Source of the DNA: Chlorocebus sabaeus
Taxonomy: Eukaryota > Chordata > Mammalia > Primates > Cercopithecidae
NCBI RefSeq assembly: GCF_047675955.1
Contig: NW_027327637.1
Span: forward strand, 248,001-312,000
Length of the DNA stretch: 64,000 bases
Direction: 5' to 3'
Both the position numbers and the translations under genes were made by a program. Numbering within the stretch: the first letter of the stretch is position 1; each line of letters starts with the position of its first letter. A model generated the notes under the pieces. It searched no databases. It was given only the letters and a program-made list of their open reading frames with translations, and had not been told where the DNA came from. This document shows, piece after piece, positions 37,501 to 49,300 of the stretch.

Positions 37501-38828
37501 TTACATCTTTCCCTTCAAGAAGCCTTTCGCTTAGGCTGTTCTTGTGGAATTGGCAAAGGCATATTTGGAAGCCCATAGAGCGCTGTGGTGAAAAAGGAAA
37601 TATCTTTCGTTCAAAACTGGAAAGAAGCTTTCTGAGAAACTGCTCTGTGTTCTGTTAATTCATCTCACAGAGTTACATCTTTCCCTTCAAGAAGCCTTTC
37701 GCTAAGGCTGTTCTTGTGGAATTGGCAAAGGGATATTTGGAAGCCCATAGAGGGCTATGGTGAAAAAGGAAATATCTTCCGTTCAAAACTGGAAAGAAGC
37801 TTTCTGAGAAACTGCTCTGTGTTCTGTTAATTCATCTCACAGAGTTACATCTTTCCCTTCAAGAAGCCTTTCGCTAAGGCTGTTCTTGTGGGATTGGCAA
37901 AGGGATATTTGGAAGCCCATAGAGGGCTATGGTGAAAAAGGAAATATCTTCCGTTCAAAACTGGAAAGAAGCTTTCTGAGAAACTGCTCTGTGTTCTGTT
38001 AATTCATCTCACAGAGTTACATCTTTAACTTCAAGAAGCCTTTCGCTAAGGCTGTTCATGTGGAATTGGCAAAGGGATATTTGGAAACCCATAGAGGGCT
38101 ATGGAGAAAAAGGAAATATCTTCCGTTCAAAACTGGAAAGAAGCTTTCTGAGAAACTGTTCTATGTTCTGTTAATTCATCTCACAGAGTTACATCTTTCC
38201 CATCAAGAAGCCTTTCGCTTAGGCTGTTCTTGTGGAATTGGCAACGGGATATTTGGAAGCCCATAGAGGGCTATGGTGAAAAAGGAAATATCTTTCGTTC
38301 AAAACTGGAAAGAAGCTTTCTGAGAAACTGCTCTGTGTTCTGTTAATTCATCTCACAGAGTTACATCTTTCCCTTCAAGAAGCCTTTCGCTAAGCCTGTT
38401 CTTGTGGAATTGGCAAAGGGATATTTCGAAGCCCATAGAGGGCTATGGTGAAAAAGGAAATATCTTCCGTTCAAAACTGGAAAGAAGCTTTCTGAGAAAC
38501 TGCTCTGTGTTCTGTTAATTCATCTCACAGAGTTACATCTTTACCTTCAAGAAGCCTTTCGCTAAGGCTGTTCTTGTGGAATTGGCAAAGGGATATTTGG
38601 AAGCCCGTAGAGGGCTATGGTGGAAAAGGAAATATCTTCCGTTCAAAACTGGAAAGAAGTTTTCTGCGAAACTGCTCTGTGTTCTGTTAATTCATCTCAC
38701 AGAGTTACATCTTTCCCTACAAGAAGCCTTTCGCTTAGGCTGTTCTTGTGGAATTGGCAAAGTGATATTTGGAAGCCCATAGAGGGCTATGGTGAAAAAG
38801 GAAATATCTTCAGTTCAAAACTGGAAAG
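34529..38828 (+). repeat. 25-monomer partial super-unit U3
   Basis: Collinear with U2 at a constant offset of 6534 bp. The starts 28086, 28946, 30322, 31526 and 32042 match 34620, 35480, 36856, 38060 and 38576. Shared private changes are TTTTGTTAATT, GTGTAATTGG and the 7-monomer duplication with its hybrid. It diverges after 38828, where an ordinary monomer precedes the AATAACTTCC monomer. U3 is overlapped by V1 from 35905. The constant offset over 25 monomers marks this as a recent duplication. Confidence 0.86.
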
Positions 38829-41800
38829 AAGCTTTCTGAGAAACTGCTCTGTGTTCTGTTAATTCATCTCACAGAGTTACATCTTTCCCTTCAAGAAGCC
38901 TTTCGCTAAGGCTGTTCTTGTGGAATTGGCAAAGGGATATTTGGAAGCCCATAGAGGGCTATGGTGAAAAAGGAAATATCTTCCGTTCAAAACTGGAAAG
39001 AAGCTTTCTGAGAAACTGCTCTGTGTTCTGTTAATTCATCTCACAGAGTTACATCTTTAACTTCAAGAAGCCTTTCGCTAAGGCTGTTCTTGTGGAATTG
39101 GCAAAGGGATATTTGGAAGCCCATAGAGGGCTATGGTGAAAAAGGAAATAACTTCCGTTCAAAACTGGAAAGAAGCTTTCTGAGAAACTGCTCTTTTTTC
39201 TGTTAATTCATCTCACAGAGTTACATCTTTCCCTTCAAGAAGCCTTTCGCTAAGGCTGTTCTTGTGGAATTGGCAAAGGGATATTTGGAAGCCCATAGAG
39301 GGCTATGGTGAAAAAGGAAATATCTTCCGTTCAAAACTGGAAAGAAGCTTTCTGAGAAACTGCTCTGTGTTCTATTAATTCATCTCACAGAGTTACATCT
39401 TTCCCTTCAAGAAGCCTTTCGCTAAGGCTGTTCTTGTGGAATTGGCAAAGGGATATTTGGAAGCCCATAGAGGGCTATGGTGAAAAAGGAAATAACTTTC
39501 GTTCAAAACTGGAAAGAAGCTTTCTGAGAAACTGCTCTGTGTTCTGTTAATTCATCTCACAGAGTTACATCTTTAACTTCAAGAAGCCTTTCGCTAAGGC
39601 TGTTCTTGTGGAATTGGCAAAGGGATATTTGGAAGCCCATAGAGGGCTATGGTGAAAAAGGAAATAACTTTCGTTCAAAACTGGAAAGAAGCTTTCTGAG
39701 AAACTGTTCTATGTTCTGTTAATTCATCTCACAGAGTTACATCTTTCCCTTCAAGAAGCCTTTCGCTTAGGCTGTTCTTGTGGAATTGGCAAAGGCATAT
39801 TTGGAAGCCCATAGAGGGCTGTGGTGAAAAAGGAAATATCTTTCGTTCAAAACTGGAAAGAAGCTTTCTGAGAAACTGCTCTGTGTTCTGTTAATTCATC
39901 TCACAGAGTTACATCTTTCCCTTCAAGAAGCCTTTCGCTAAGGCTGTTCTTGTGGAATTGGCAAAGGGATATTTGGAAGCCCATAGAGGGCTATGGTGAA
40001 AAAGGAAATATCTTCCGTTCAAAACTGGAAAGAAGCTTTCTGAGAAACTGCTCTGTGTTCTGTTAATTCGTCTCACAGAGTTACATCTTTCCCTTCAAGA
40101 AGCTTTTCGCTAAGGCTGTTCTTGTGGGATTGGCAAAGGGATATTTGGAAGCCCATAGAGGGCTATGGTGAAAAAGGAAATATCTTCCGTTCAAAACTGG
40201 AAAGAAGCTTTCTGAGAAACTGCTCTGTGTTCTGTTAATTCATCTCACAGAGTTACATCTTTAACTTCAAGAAGCCTTTCGCTAAGGCTGTTCTTGTGGA
40301 ATTGGCAAAGGGATATTTGGAAACACATAGAGGGCTATGGAGAAAAAGGAAATATCTTAGGTTCAAAACTGGAAAGAAGCTTTCTGAGAAACTGTTCTAT
40401 GTTCTGTTAATTCATCTCACAGAGTTACATCTTTCCCATCAAGAAGCCTTTCGCTTAGGCTGTTCTTGTGGAATTGGCAACGGGATATTTGGAAGCCCAT
40501 AGAGGGCTATGGTGAAAAAGGAAATATCTTTCGTTCAAAACTGGAAAGAAGCTTTCTGAGAAACTGCTCTGTGTTCTGTTAATTCATCTCACAGAGTTAC
40601 ATCTTTCCCTTCAAGAAGCCTTTCGCTAAGCCTGTTCTTGTGGAATTGGCAAAGGGATATTTCGAAGCCCATAGAGGGCTATGGTGAAAAAGGAAATATC
40701 TTCCGTTCAAAACTGGAAAGAAGCTTTCTGAGAAACTGCTCTGTGTTCTGTTAATTCATCTCACAGAGTTACATCTTTACCTTCAAGAAGCCTTTCGCTA
40801 AGGCTGTTCTTGTGGAATTGGCAAAGGGATATTTGGAAGCCCGTAGAGGGCTATGGTGGAAAAGGAAATATCTTCCGTTCAAAACTGGAAAGAAGTTTTC
40901 TGAGAAACTGCTCTGTGTTCTGTTAATTCATCTCACAGAGTTACATCTTTCCCTACAAGAAGCCTTTCGCTTAGGCTGTTCTTGTGGAATTGGCAAAGTG
41001 ATATTTGGAAGCCCATAGAGGGCTATGGTGAAAAAGGAAATATCTTCAGTTCAAAACTGGAAAGAAGCTTTCTGAGAAACTGCTCTGTGTTCTGTTAATT
41101 CATCTCACAGAGTTACATCTTTCCTTTCAAGAAGCCTTTCGCTTAGGCTGTTCTTGTGGAATTGGCAAAGGCATATTTGGAAGCCCATAGAGGGCTGTGG
41201 TGAAAAAGGAAATATCTTTCGTTCAAAACTGGAAAGAAGCTTTCTGAGAAACTGCTCTGTGTTCTGTTAATTCATCTCACAGAGTTACATCTTTCCCTTC
41301 AAGAAGCCTTTCGCTAAGGCTGTTGTTGTGGAATTGGCAAAGGGATATTTGGAAACCCATAGAGGGCTATGGTGAAAAAGGAAATATCTTCCGTTCAAAA
41401 CTGGAAAGAAGCTTTCTGAGAAACTGCTCTGTGTTCTGTTAATTCATCTCACAGAGTTACATCTTTCCCTTCAAGAAGCCTTTCGCTAAGGCTGTTCTTG
41501 TGGGATTGGCAAAGGGATATTTGGAAGCCCATAGAGGGCTATGGTGAAAAAGGAAATATCTTCCGTTCAAAACTGGAAAGAAGCTTTCTGAGAAACTGCT
41601 CTGTGTTCTGTTAATTCATCTCACAGAGTTACATCTTTAACTTCAAGAAGCCTTTCGCTAAGGCTGTTCTTGTGGAATTGGCAAAGGGATATTTGGAAAC
41701 CCATAGAGGGCTATGGAGAAAAAGGAAATATCTTCCGTTCAAAACTGGAAAGAAGCATTCTGAGAAACTGTTCTATGTTCTGTTAATTCATCTCACAGAG

Positions 41801-44800
41801 TTACATCTTTCCCATCAAGAAGCCTTTCGCTTAGGCTGTTCTTGTGGAATTGGCAACGGGATATTTGGAAGCCCATAGAGGGCTATGGTGAAAAAGGAAA
41901 TATCTTTCGTTCAAAACTGGAAAGAAGCTTTCTGAGAAACTGCTCTGTGTTCTGTTAATTCATCTCACAGAGTTACATCTTTCCCTTCAAGAAGCATTTC
42001 GCTAAGCCTGTTCTTGTGGAATTGGCAAAGGGATATTTCGAAGCCCATAGAGGGCTATGGTGAAAAAGGAAATATCTTCCGTTCAAAACTGGAAAGAAGC
42101 TTTCTGAGAAACTGCTCTGTGTTCTCTTAATTCATCTCACAGAGTTACATGTTTACCTTCAAGAAGCCTTTCGCTAAGGCTGTTCTTGTGGAATTGGCAA
42201 AGGGATATTTGGAAGCCCGTAGAGGGCTATGGTGGAAAAGGAAATATCTTCCGTTCAAAACTGGAAAGAAGTTTTCTGAGAAACTGCTCTGTGTTCTGTT
42301 AATTCATCTCACAGTGTTACATCTTTCCCTACAAGAAGCCTTTCGCTTAGGCTGTTCTTGTGGAATTGGCAAAGTGATATTTGGAAGCCCATAGAGGGCT
42401 ATGGTGAAAAAGGAAATATCTTCAGTTCAAAACTGGAAAGAAGCTTTCTGAGAAACTGCTCTGTGTTCTGTTAATTCATCTCACAGAGTTACATCTTTCC
42501 CTTCAAGAAGCCTTTCGCTAAGGCTGTTCTTGTGGAATTGGCAAAGGGATATTTGGAAGCCCATAGAGGGCTATGGTGAAAAAGGAAATATCTTCCGTTC
42601 AAAACTGGAAAGAAGCTTTCTGAGAAACTGCTCTGTGTTCTGTTAATTCATCTCACAGAGTTACATCTTTCCCTTCAAGAAGCCTTTCGCTAAGGCTGTT
42701 CTTGTGGAATTGGCAAAGGGATATTTGGAAGCCCATAGAGGGCTATGGTGAAAAAGGAAATAACTTTCGTTCAAAACTGGAAAGAAGCTTTCTGAGAAAC
42801 TGCTCTGTGTTCTGTTAATTCATCTCACAGAGTTACATCTTTAACTTCAAGAAGCCTTTCGCTAAGGCTGTTCTTGTGGAATTGGCAAAGGGATATTTGG
42901 AAGCCCATAGAGGGCTATGGTGAAAAAGGAAATATCTTTCGTTCAAAACTGGAAAGAAGCTTTCTGAGAAACTGTTCTATGTTCTGTTAATTCATCTCAC
43001 AGAGTTACATCTTTCCCTTCAAGAAGCCTTTCGCTTAGGCTGTTCTTGTGGAATTGGCAAAGGCATATTTGGAAGCCCATAGAGGGCTGTGGTGAAAAAG
43101 GAAATATCTTTCGTTCAAAACTGGAAAGAAGCTTTCTGAGAAACTGCTCTGTGTTCTGTTAATTCATCTCACAGAGTTACATCTTTCCCTTCAAGAAGCC
43201 TTTCGCTAAGGCTGTTCTTGTGGAATTGGCAAAGGGATATTTGGAAGCCCATAGAGGGCTATGGTGAAAAAGGAAATATCTTCCGTTCAAAACTGGAAAG
43301 AAGCTTTCTGAGAAATTGCTCTGTGTTCTGTTAATTCATCTCACAGAGTTACATCTTTCCCTTCAAGAAGCCTTTCGCTAAGTCTGTTCTTGTGGGATTG
43401 GCAAAGGGATATTTGGAAGCCCATAGAGGGCTATGGTGAAAAAGGAAATATCTTCCGTTCAAAACTGGAAAGAAGCTTTCTGAGAAACTGCTCTGTGTTC
43501 TGTTAATTCATCTCACAGAGTTACATCTTTAACTTCAAGAAGCCTTTCGCTAAGGCTGTTCTTGTGGAATTGGCAAAGGGATATTTGGAAACCCATAGAG
43601 GGCTATGGAGAAAAAGGAAATATCTTCCGTTCAAAACTGGAAAGAAGCTTTCTGAGAAACTGTTCTATGTTCTGTTAATTCATCTCACAGAGTTACATCT
43701 TTCCCATCAAGAAGCCTTTCGCTTAGGCTGTTCTTGTGGAATTGGCAACGGGATATTTGGAAGCCCATAGAGGGCTATGGTGAAAAAGGAAATATCTTTC
43801 GTTCAAAACTGGAAAGAAGCTTTCTGAGAAACTGCTCTGTGTTCTGTTAATTCATCTCACAGAGTTACATCTTTCCCTTCAAGAAGCCTTTCGCTAAGGC
43901 TGTTCTTGTGGAATTGGCAAAGGGATATTTGGAAGCCCATAGAGGGCTATGGTGAAAAAGGAAATATCTTCCGTTCAAAACTGGAAAGAAGCTTTCTGAG
44001 AAACTGCTCTGTGTTCTGTTAATTCATCTCACAGAGTTACATCTTTCCCTTCAAGAAGCTTTTCGCTAAGGCTGTTCTTGTGGGATTGGCAAAGGGATAT
44101 TTGGAAGCCCATAGAGGGCTATGGTGAAAAAGGAAATATCTTCCGTTCAAAACTGGAAAGAAGCTTTCTGAGAAACTGCTCTGTGTTCTGTTAATTCATC
44201 TCACAGAGTTACATCTTTAACTTCAAGAAGCCTTTCGCTAAGGCTGTTCTTGTGGAATTGGCAAAGGGATATTTGGAAACCCATAGAGGGCTATGGAGAA
44301 AAAGGAAATATCTTAGGTTCAAAACTGGAAAGAAGCTTTCTGAGAAACTGTTCTATGTTCTGTTAATTCATCTCACAGAGTTACATCTTTCCCATCAAGA
44401 AGCCTTTCGCTTAGGCTGTTCTTGTGGAATTGGCAACGGGATATTTGGAAGCCCATAGAGGGCTATGGTGAAAAAGGAAATATCTTTCGTTCAAAACTGG
44501 AAAGAAGCTTTCTGAGAAACTGCTCTGTGTTCTGTTAATTCATCTCACAGAGTTACATCTTTCTCTTCAAGAAGCCTTTCGCTAAGCCTGTTCTTGTGGA
44601 ATTGGCAAAGGGATATTTCGAAGCCCATAGAGGGCTATGGTGAAAAAGGAAATATCTTCCGTTCAAAACTGGAAAGAAGCTTTCTGAGAAACTGCTCTGT
44701 GTTCTGTTAATTCATCTCACAGAGTTACATCTTTACCTTCAAGAAGCCTTTCGCTAAGGCTGTTCTTGTGGAATTGGCAAAGGGATATTTGGAAGCCCGT

Positions 44801-45192
44801 AGAGGGCTATGGTGGAAAAGGAAATATCTTCCGTTCAAACCTGGAAAGAAGTTTTCTGAGAAACTGCTCTGTGTTCTGTTAATTCATCTCACAGAGTTAC
44901 ATCTTTCCCTACAAGAAGCCTTTCGCTTAGGCTATTCTTGTGGAATTGGCAAAGTGATATTTGGAAGCCCATAGAGGGCTATGGTGAAAAAGGAAATATC
45001 TTCAGTTCAAAACTGGAAAGAAGCTTTCTGAGAAACTGCTCTGTGTTCTGTTAATTCATCTCACAGAGTTACATCTTTCCCTTCAAGAAGCCTTTCGCTA
45101 AGGCTGTTCTTGTGGAATTGGCAAAGGGATATTTGGAAGCCCATAGAGGGCTATGGTGAAAAAGGAAATATCTTCCGTTCAAAACTGGAAAG
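35905..45192 (+). repeat. 54-monomer super-unit V1
   Basis: 9288 bp (54 x 172). Markers recur in V2 at +9288 (36856 and 46144; 38060 and 47348; 38576 and 47864; AATAACTTCC at 39147 and 48435). They then recur at +9116 (40296 and 49412; 40812 and 49928; 41672 and 50788; TGTTGTTGTG at 41321 and 50437) and finally at +9460 (42704 and 52164; 43564 and 53024). V2 thus lost one monomer between 39.4 and 40.3 kb equivalents and gained two near 51.8 kb. Left of 35905 the correspondence ends: 35651 is an m106A monomer while 44939 is an AAGTGAT monomer. Confidence 0.86.
41581..44160 (+). repeat. 15-monomer repeat W, copy 1, nested in V1
   Basis: 2580 bp (15 x 172). The three-monomer cassette (41672 and 44252), A123G/A139G (42188 and 44768), the G108C monomer (43048 and 45628), AGAAATTGCT (43311 and 45891) and the next cassette (43564 and 46144) all repeat at +2580. 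Private differences also exist: CTTAGGTTC is at 44314 but not in copy 1, and AAGCATTC is at about 41755 but not in copy 2. Confidence 0.84.
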
Positions 45193-46396
45193 AAGCTTTC
45201 TGAGAAACTGCTCTGTGTTCTGTTAATTCATCTCACAGAGTTACATCTTTCCCTTCAAGAAGCCTTTCGCTAAGGCTGTTCTTGTGGAATTGGCAAAGGG
45301 ATATTTGGAAGCCCATAGAGGGCTATGGTGAAAAAGGAAATAACTTTCGTTCAAAACTGGAAAGAAGCTTTCTGAGAAACTGCTCTGTGTTCTGTTAATT
45401 CATCTCACAGAGTTACATCTTTAACTTCAAGAAGCCTTTCGCTAAGGCTGTTCTTGTGGAATTGGCAAAGGGATATTTGGAAGCCCATAGAGGGCTATGG
45501 TGAAAAAGGAAATATCTTTCGTTCAAAACTGGAAAGAAGCTTTCTGAGAAACTGTTCTATGTTCTGTTAATTCATCTCACAGAGTTACATCTTTCCCTTC
45601 AAGAAGCCTTTCGCTTAGGCTGTTCTTGTGGAATTGGCAAAGGCATATTTGGAAGCCCATAGAGGGCTGTGGTGAAAAAGGAAATATCTTTCGTTCAAAA
45701 CTGGAAAGAAGCTTTCTGAGAAACTGCTCTGTGTTCTGTTAATTCATCTCACAGAGTTACATCTTTCCCTTCAAGAAGCCTTTCGCTAAGGCTGTTCTTG
45801 TGGAATTGGCAAAGGGATATTTGGAAGCCCATAGAGGGCTATGGTGAAAAAGGAAATATCTTCCGTTCAAAACTGGAAAGAAGCTTTCTGAGAAATTGCT
45901 CTGTGTTCTGTTAATTCATCTCACAGAGTTACATCTTTCCCTTCAAGAAGCCTTTCGCTAAGGCTGTTCTTGTGGGATTGGCAAAGGGATATTTGGAAGC
46001 CCATAGAGGGCTATGGTGAAAAAGGAAATATCTTCCATTCAAAACTGGAAAGAAGCTTTCTGAGAAACTGCTCTGTGTTCTGTTAATTCATCTCACAGAG
46101 TTACATCTTTAACTTCAAGAAGCCTTTCGCTAAGGCTGTTCTTGTGGAATTGGCAAAGGGATATTTGGAAACCCATAGAGGGCTATGGAGAAAAAGGAAA
46201 TATCTTCCGTTCAAAACTGGAAAGAAGCTTTCTGAGAAACTGTTCTATGTTCTGTTAATTCATCTCACAGAGTTACATCTTTCCCATCAAGAAGCCTTTC
46301 GCTTAGGCTGTTCTTGTGGAATTGGCAACGGGATATTTGGAAGCCCATAGAGGGCTATGGTGAAAAAGGAAATATCTTTCGTTCAAAACTGGAAAG
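44161..46396 (+). repeat. 15-monomer repeat W, copy 2 (13 monomers recognisable)
   Basis: Collinear with copy 1 up to the A105C monomer (43736 and 46316). After that copy 1 has an ordinary monomer while this copy has AAGCC/TCGAAG. It spans the V1/V2 boundary at 45193, so W is one of the joins from which V2 was laid down. Confidence 0.82.
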
Positions 46397-49300
46397 AAGC
46401 TTTCTGAGAAACTGCTCTGTGTTCTGTTAATTCATCTCACAGAGTTACATCTTTCCCTTCAAGAAGCCTTTCGCTAAGCCTGTTCTTGTGGAATTGGCAA
46501 AGGGATATTTCGAAGCCCATAGAGGGCTATGGTGAAAAAGGAAATATCTTCCGTTCAAAACTGGAAAGAAGCTTTCTGAGAAACTGCTCTGTGTTCTGTT
46601 AATTCATCTCACAGAGTTACATCTTTACCTTCAAGAAGCCTTTCGCTAAGGCTGTTCTTGTGGAATTGGCAAAGGGATATTTGGAAGCCCATAGAGGGCT
46701 ATGGTGAAAAAGGAAATATCTTTCGTTCAAAACTGGAAAGAAGCTTTCTGAGAAACTGTTCTATGTTCTGTTAATTCATCTCACAGAGTTACATCTTTCC
46801 CTTCAAGAAGCCTTTCGCTTAGGCTGTTCTTGTGGAATTGGCAAAGGCATATTTGGAAGCCCATAGAGGGCTGTGGTGAAAAAGGAAATATCTTTCGTTC
46901 AAAACTGGAAAGAAGCTTTCTGAGAAACTGCTCTGTGTTCTGTTAATTCATCTCACAGAGTTACATCTTTCCCTTCAAGAAGCCTTTCGCTAAGGCTGTT
47001 CTTGTGGAATTGGCAAAGGGATATTTGGAAGCCCATAGAGGGCTATGGTGAAAAAGGAAATATCTTCCGTTCAAAACTGGAAAGAAGCTTTCTGAGAAAC
47101 TGCTCTGTGTTCTGTTAATTCATCTCACAGAGTTACATCTTTCCCTTCAAGAAGCCTTTCGCTAAGGCTGTTCTTGTGGGATTGGCAAAGGGATATTTGG
47201 AAGCCCATAGAGGGCTATGGTGAAAAAGGAAATATCTTCCGTTCAAAACTGGAAAGAAGCTTTCTGAGAAACTGCTCTGTGTTCTGTTAATTCATCTCAC
47301 AGAGTTACATCTTTAACTTCAAGAAGCCTTTCGCTAAGGCTGTTCTTGTGGAATTGGCAAAGGGATATTTGGAAACCCATAGAGGGCTATGGAGAAGAAG
47401 GAAATATCTTCCGTTCAAAACTGGAAAGAAGCTTTCTGAGAAACTGTTCTATGTTCTGTTAATTCATCTCACAGAGTTACATCTTTCCCATCAAGAAGCC
47501 TTTCGCTTAGGCTGTTCTTGTGGAATTGGCAACGGGATATTTGGAAGCCCATAGAGGGCTATGGTGAAAAAGGAAATATCTTTCGTTCAAAACTGGAAAG
47601 AAGCTTTCTGAGAAACTGCTCTGTGTTCTGTTAATTCATCTCACAGAGTTACATCTTTCCCTTCAAGAAGCCTTTCGCTAAGCCTGTTCTTGTGGAATTG
47701 GCAAAGGGATATTTCGAAGCCCATAGAGGGCTATGGTGAAAAAGGAAATATCTTCCGTTCAAAACTGGAAAGAAGCTTTCTGAGAAACTGCTCTGTGTTC
47801 TGTTAATTCATCTCACAGAGTTACATCTTTACCTTCAAGAAGCCTTTCGCTAAGGCTGTTCTTGTGGAATTGGCAAAGGGATATTTGGAAGCCCGTAGAG
47901 GGCTATGGTGGAAAAGGAAATATCTTCCGTTCAAAACTGGAAAGAAGTTTTCTGCGAAACTGCTCTGTGTTCTGTTAATTCATCTCACAGAGTTACATCT
48001 TTCCCTACAAGAAGCCTTTCGCTTAGGCTGTTCTTGTGGAATTGGCAAAGTGATATTTGGAAGCCCATAGAGGGCTATGGTGAAAAAGGAAATATCTTCA
48101 GTTCAAAACTGGAAAGAAGCTTTCTGAGAAACTGCTCTGTGTTCTGTTAATTCATCTCACAGAGTTACATCTTTCCCTTCAAGAAGCCTTTCGCTAAGGC
48201 TGTTCTTGTGGAATTGGCAAAGGGATATTTGGAAGCCCATAGAGGGCTATGGTGAAAAAGGAAATATCTTCCGTTCAAAACTGGAAAGAAGCTTTCTGAG
48301 AAACTGCTCTGTGTTCTGTTAATTCATCTCACAGAGTTACATCTTTAACTTCAAGAAGCCTTTCGCTAAGGCTGTTCTTGTGGAATTGGCAAAGGGATAT
48401 TTGGAAGCCCATAGAGGGCTATGGTGAAAAAGGAAATAACTTCCGTTCAAAACTGGAAAGAAGCTTTCTGAGAAACTGCTCTTTTTTCTGTTAATTCATC
48501 TCACAGAGTTACATCTTTCCCTTCAAGAAGCCTTTCGCTAAGGCTGTTCTTGTGGAATTGGCAAAGGGATATTTGGAAGCCCATAGAGGGCTATGGTGAA
48601 AAAGGAAATATCTTCCGTTCAAAACTGGAAAGAAGCTTTCTGAGAAACTGCTCTGTGTTCTGTTAATTCATCTCACAGAGTTACATCTTTCCCTTCAAGA
48701 AGCCTTTCGCTAAGGCTGTTCTTGTGGAATTGGCAAAGGGATATTTGGAAGCCCATAGAGGGCTATGGTGAAAAAGGAAATAACTTTCGTTCAAAACTGG
48801 AAAGAAGCTTTCTGAGAAACTGCTCTGTGTTCTGTTAATTCATCTCACAGAGTTACATCTTTAACTTCAAGAAGCCTTTAGCTAAGGCTGTTCTTGTGGA
48901 ATTGGCAAAGGGATATTTGGAAGCCCATAGAGGGCTATGGTGAAAAAGGAAATAACTTTCGTTCAAAACTGGAAAGAAGCTTTCTGAGAAACTGTTCTAT
49001 GTTCTGTTAATTCATCTCACAGAGTTACATCTTTCCCTTCAAGAAGCCTTTCGCTTAGGCTGTTCTTGTGGAATTGGCAAAGGCATATTTGGAAGCCCAT
49101 AGAGGGCTGTGGTGAAAAAGGAAATATCTTTCGTTCAAAACTGGAAAGAAGCTTTCTGAGAAACTGCTCTGTGTTCTGTTAATTCATCTCACAGAGTTAC
49201 ATCTTTCCCTTCAAGAAGCTTTTCGCTAAGGCTGTTCTTGTGGGATTGGCAAAGGGATATTTGGAAGCCCATAGAGGGCTATGGTGAAAAAGGAAATATC

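Noticed and set aside
42149..42394. 246-bp open frame, also at 51265
   Set aside because: It is the usual satellite frame extended upstream by an ATG created by ACATGTTT in this monomer; the second copy is its V2 duplicate.
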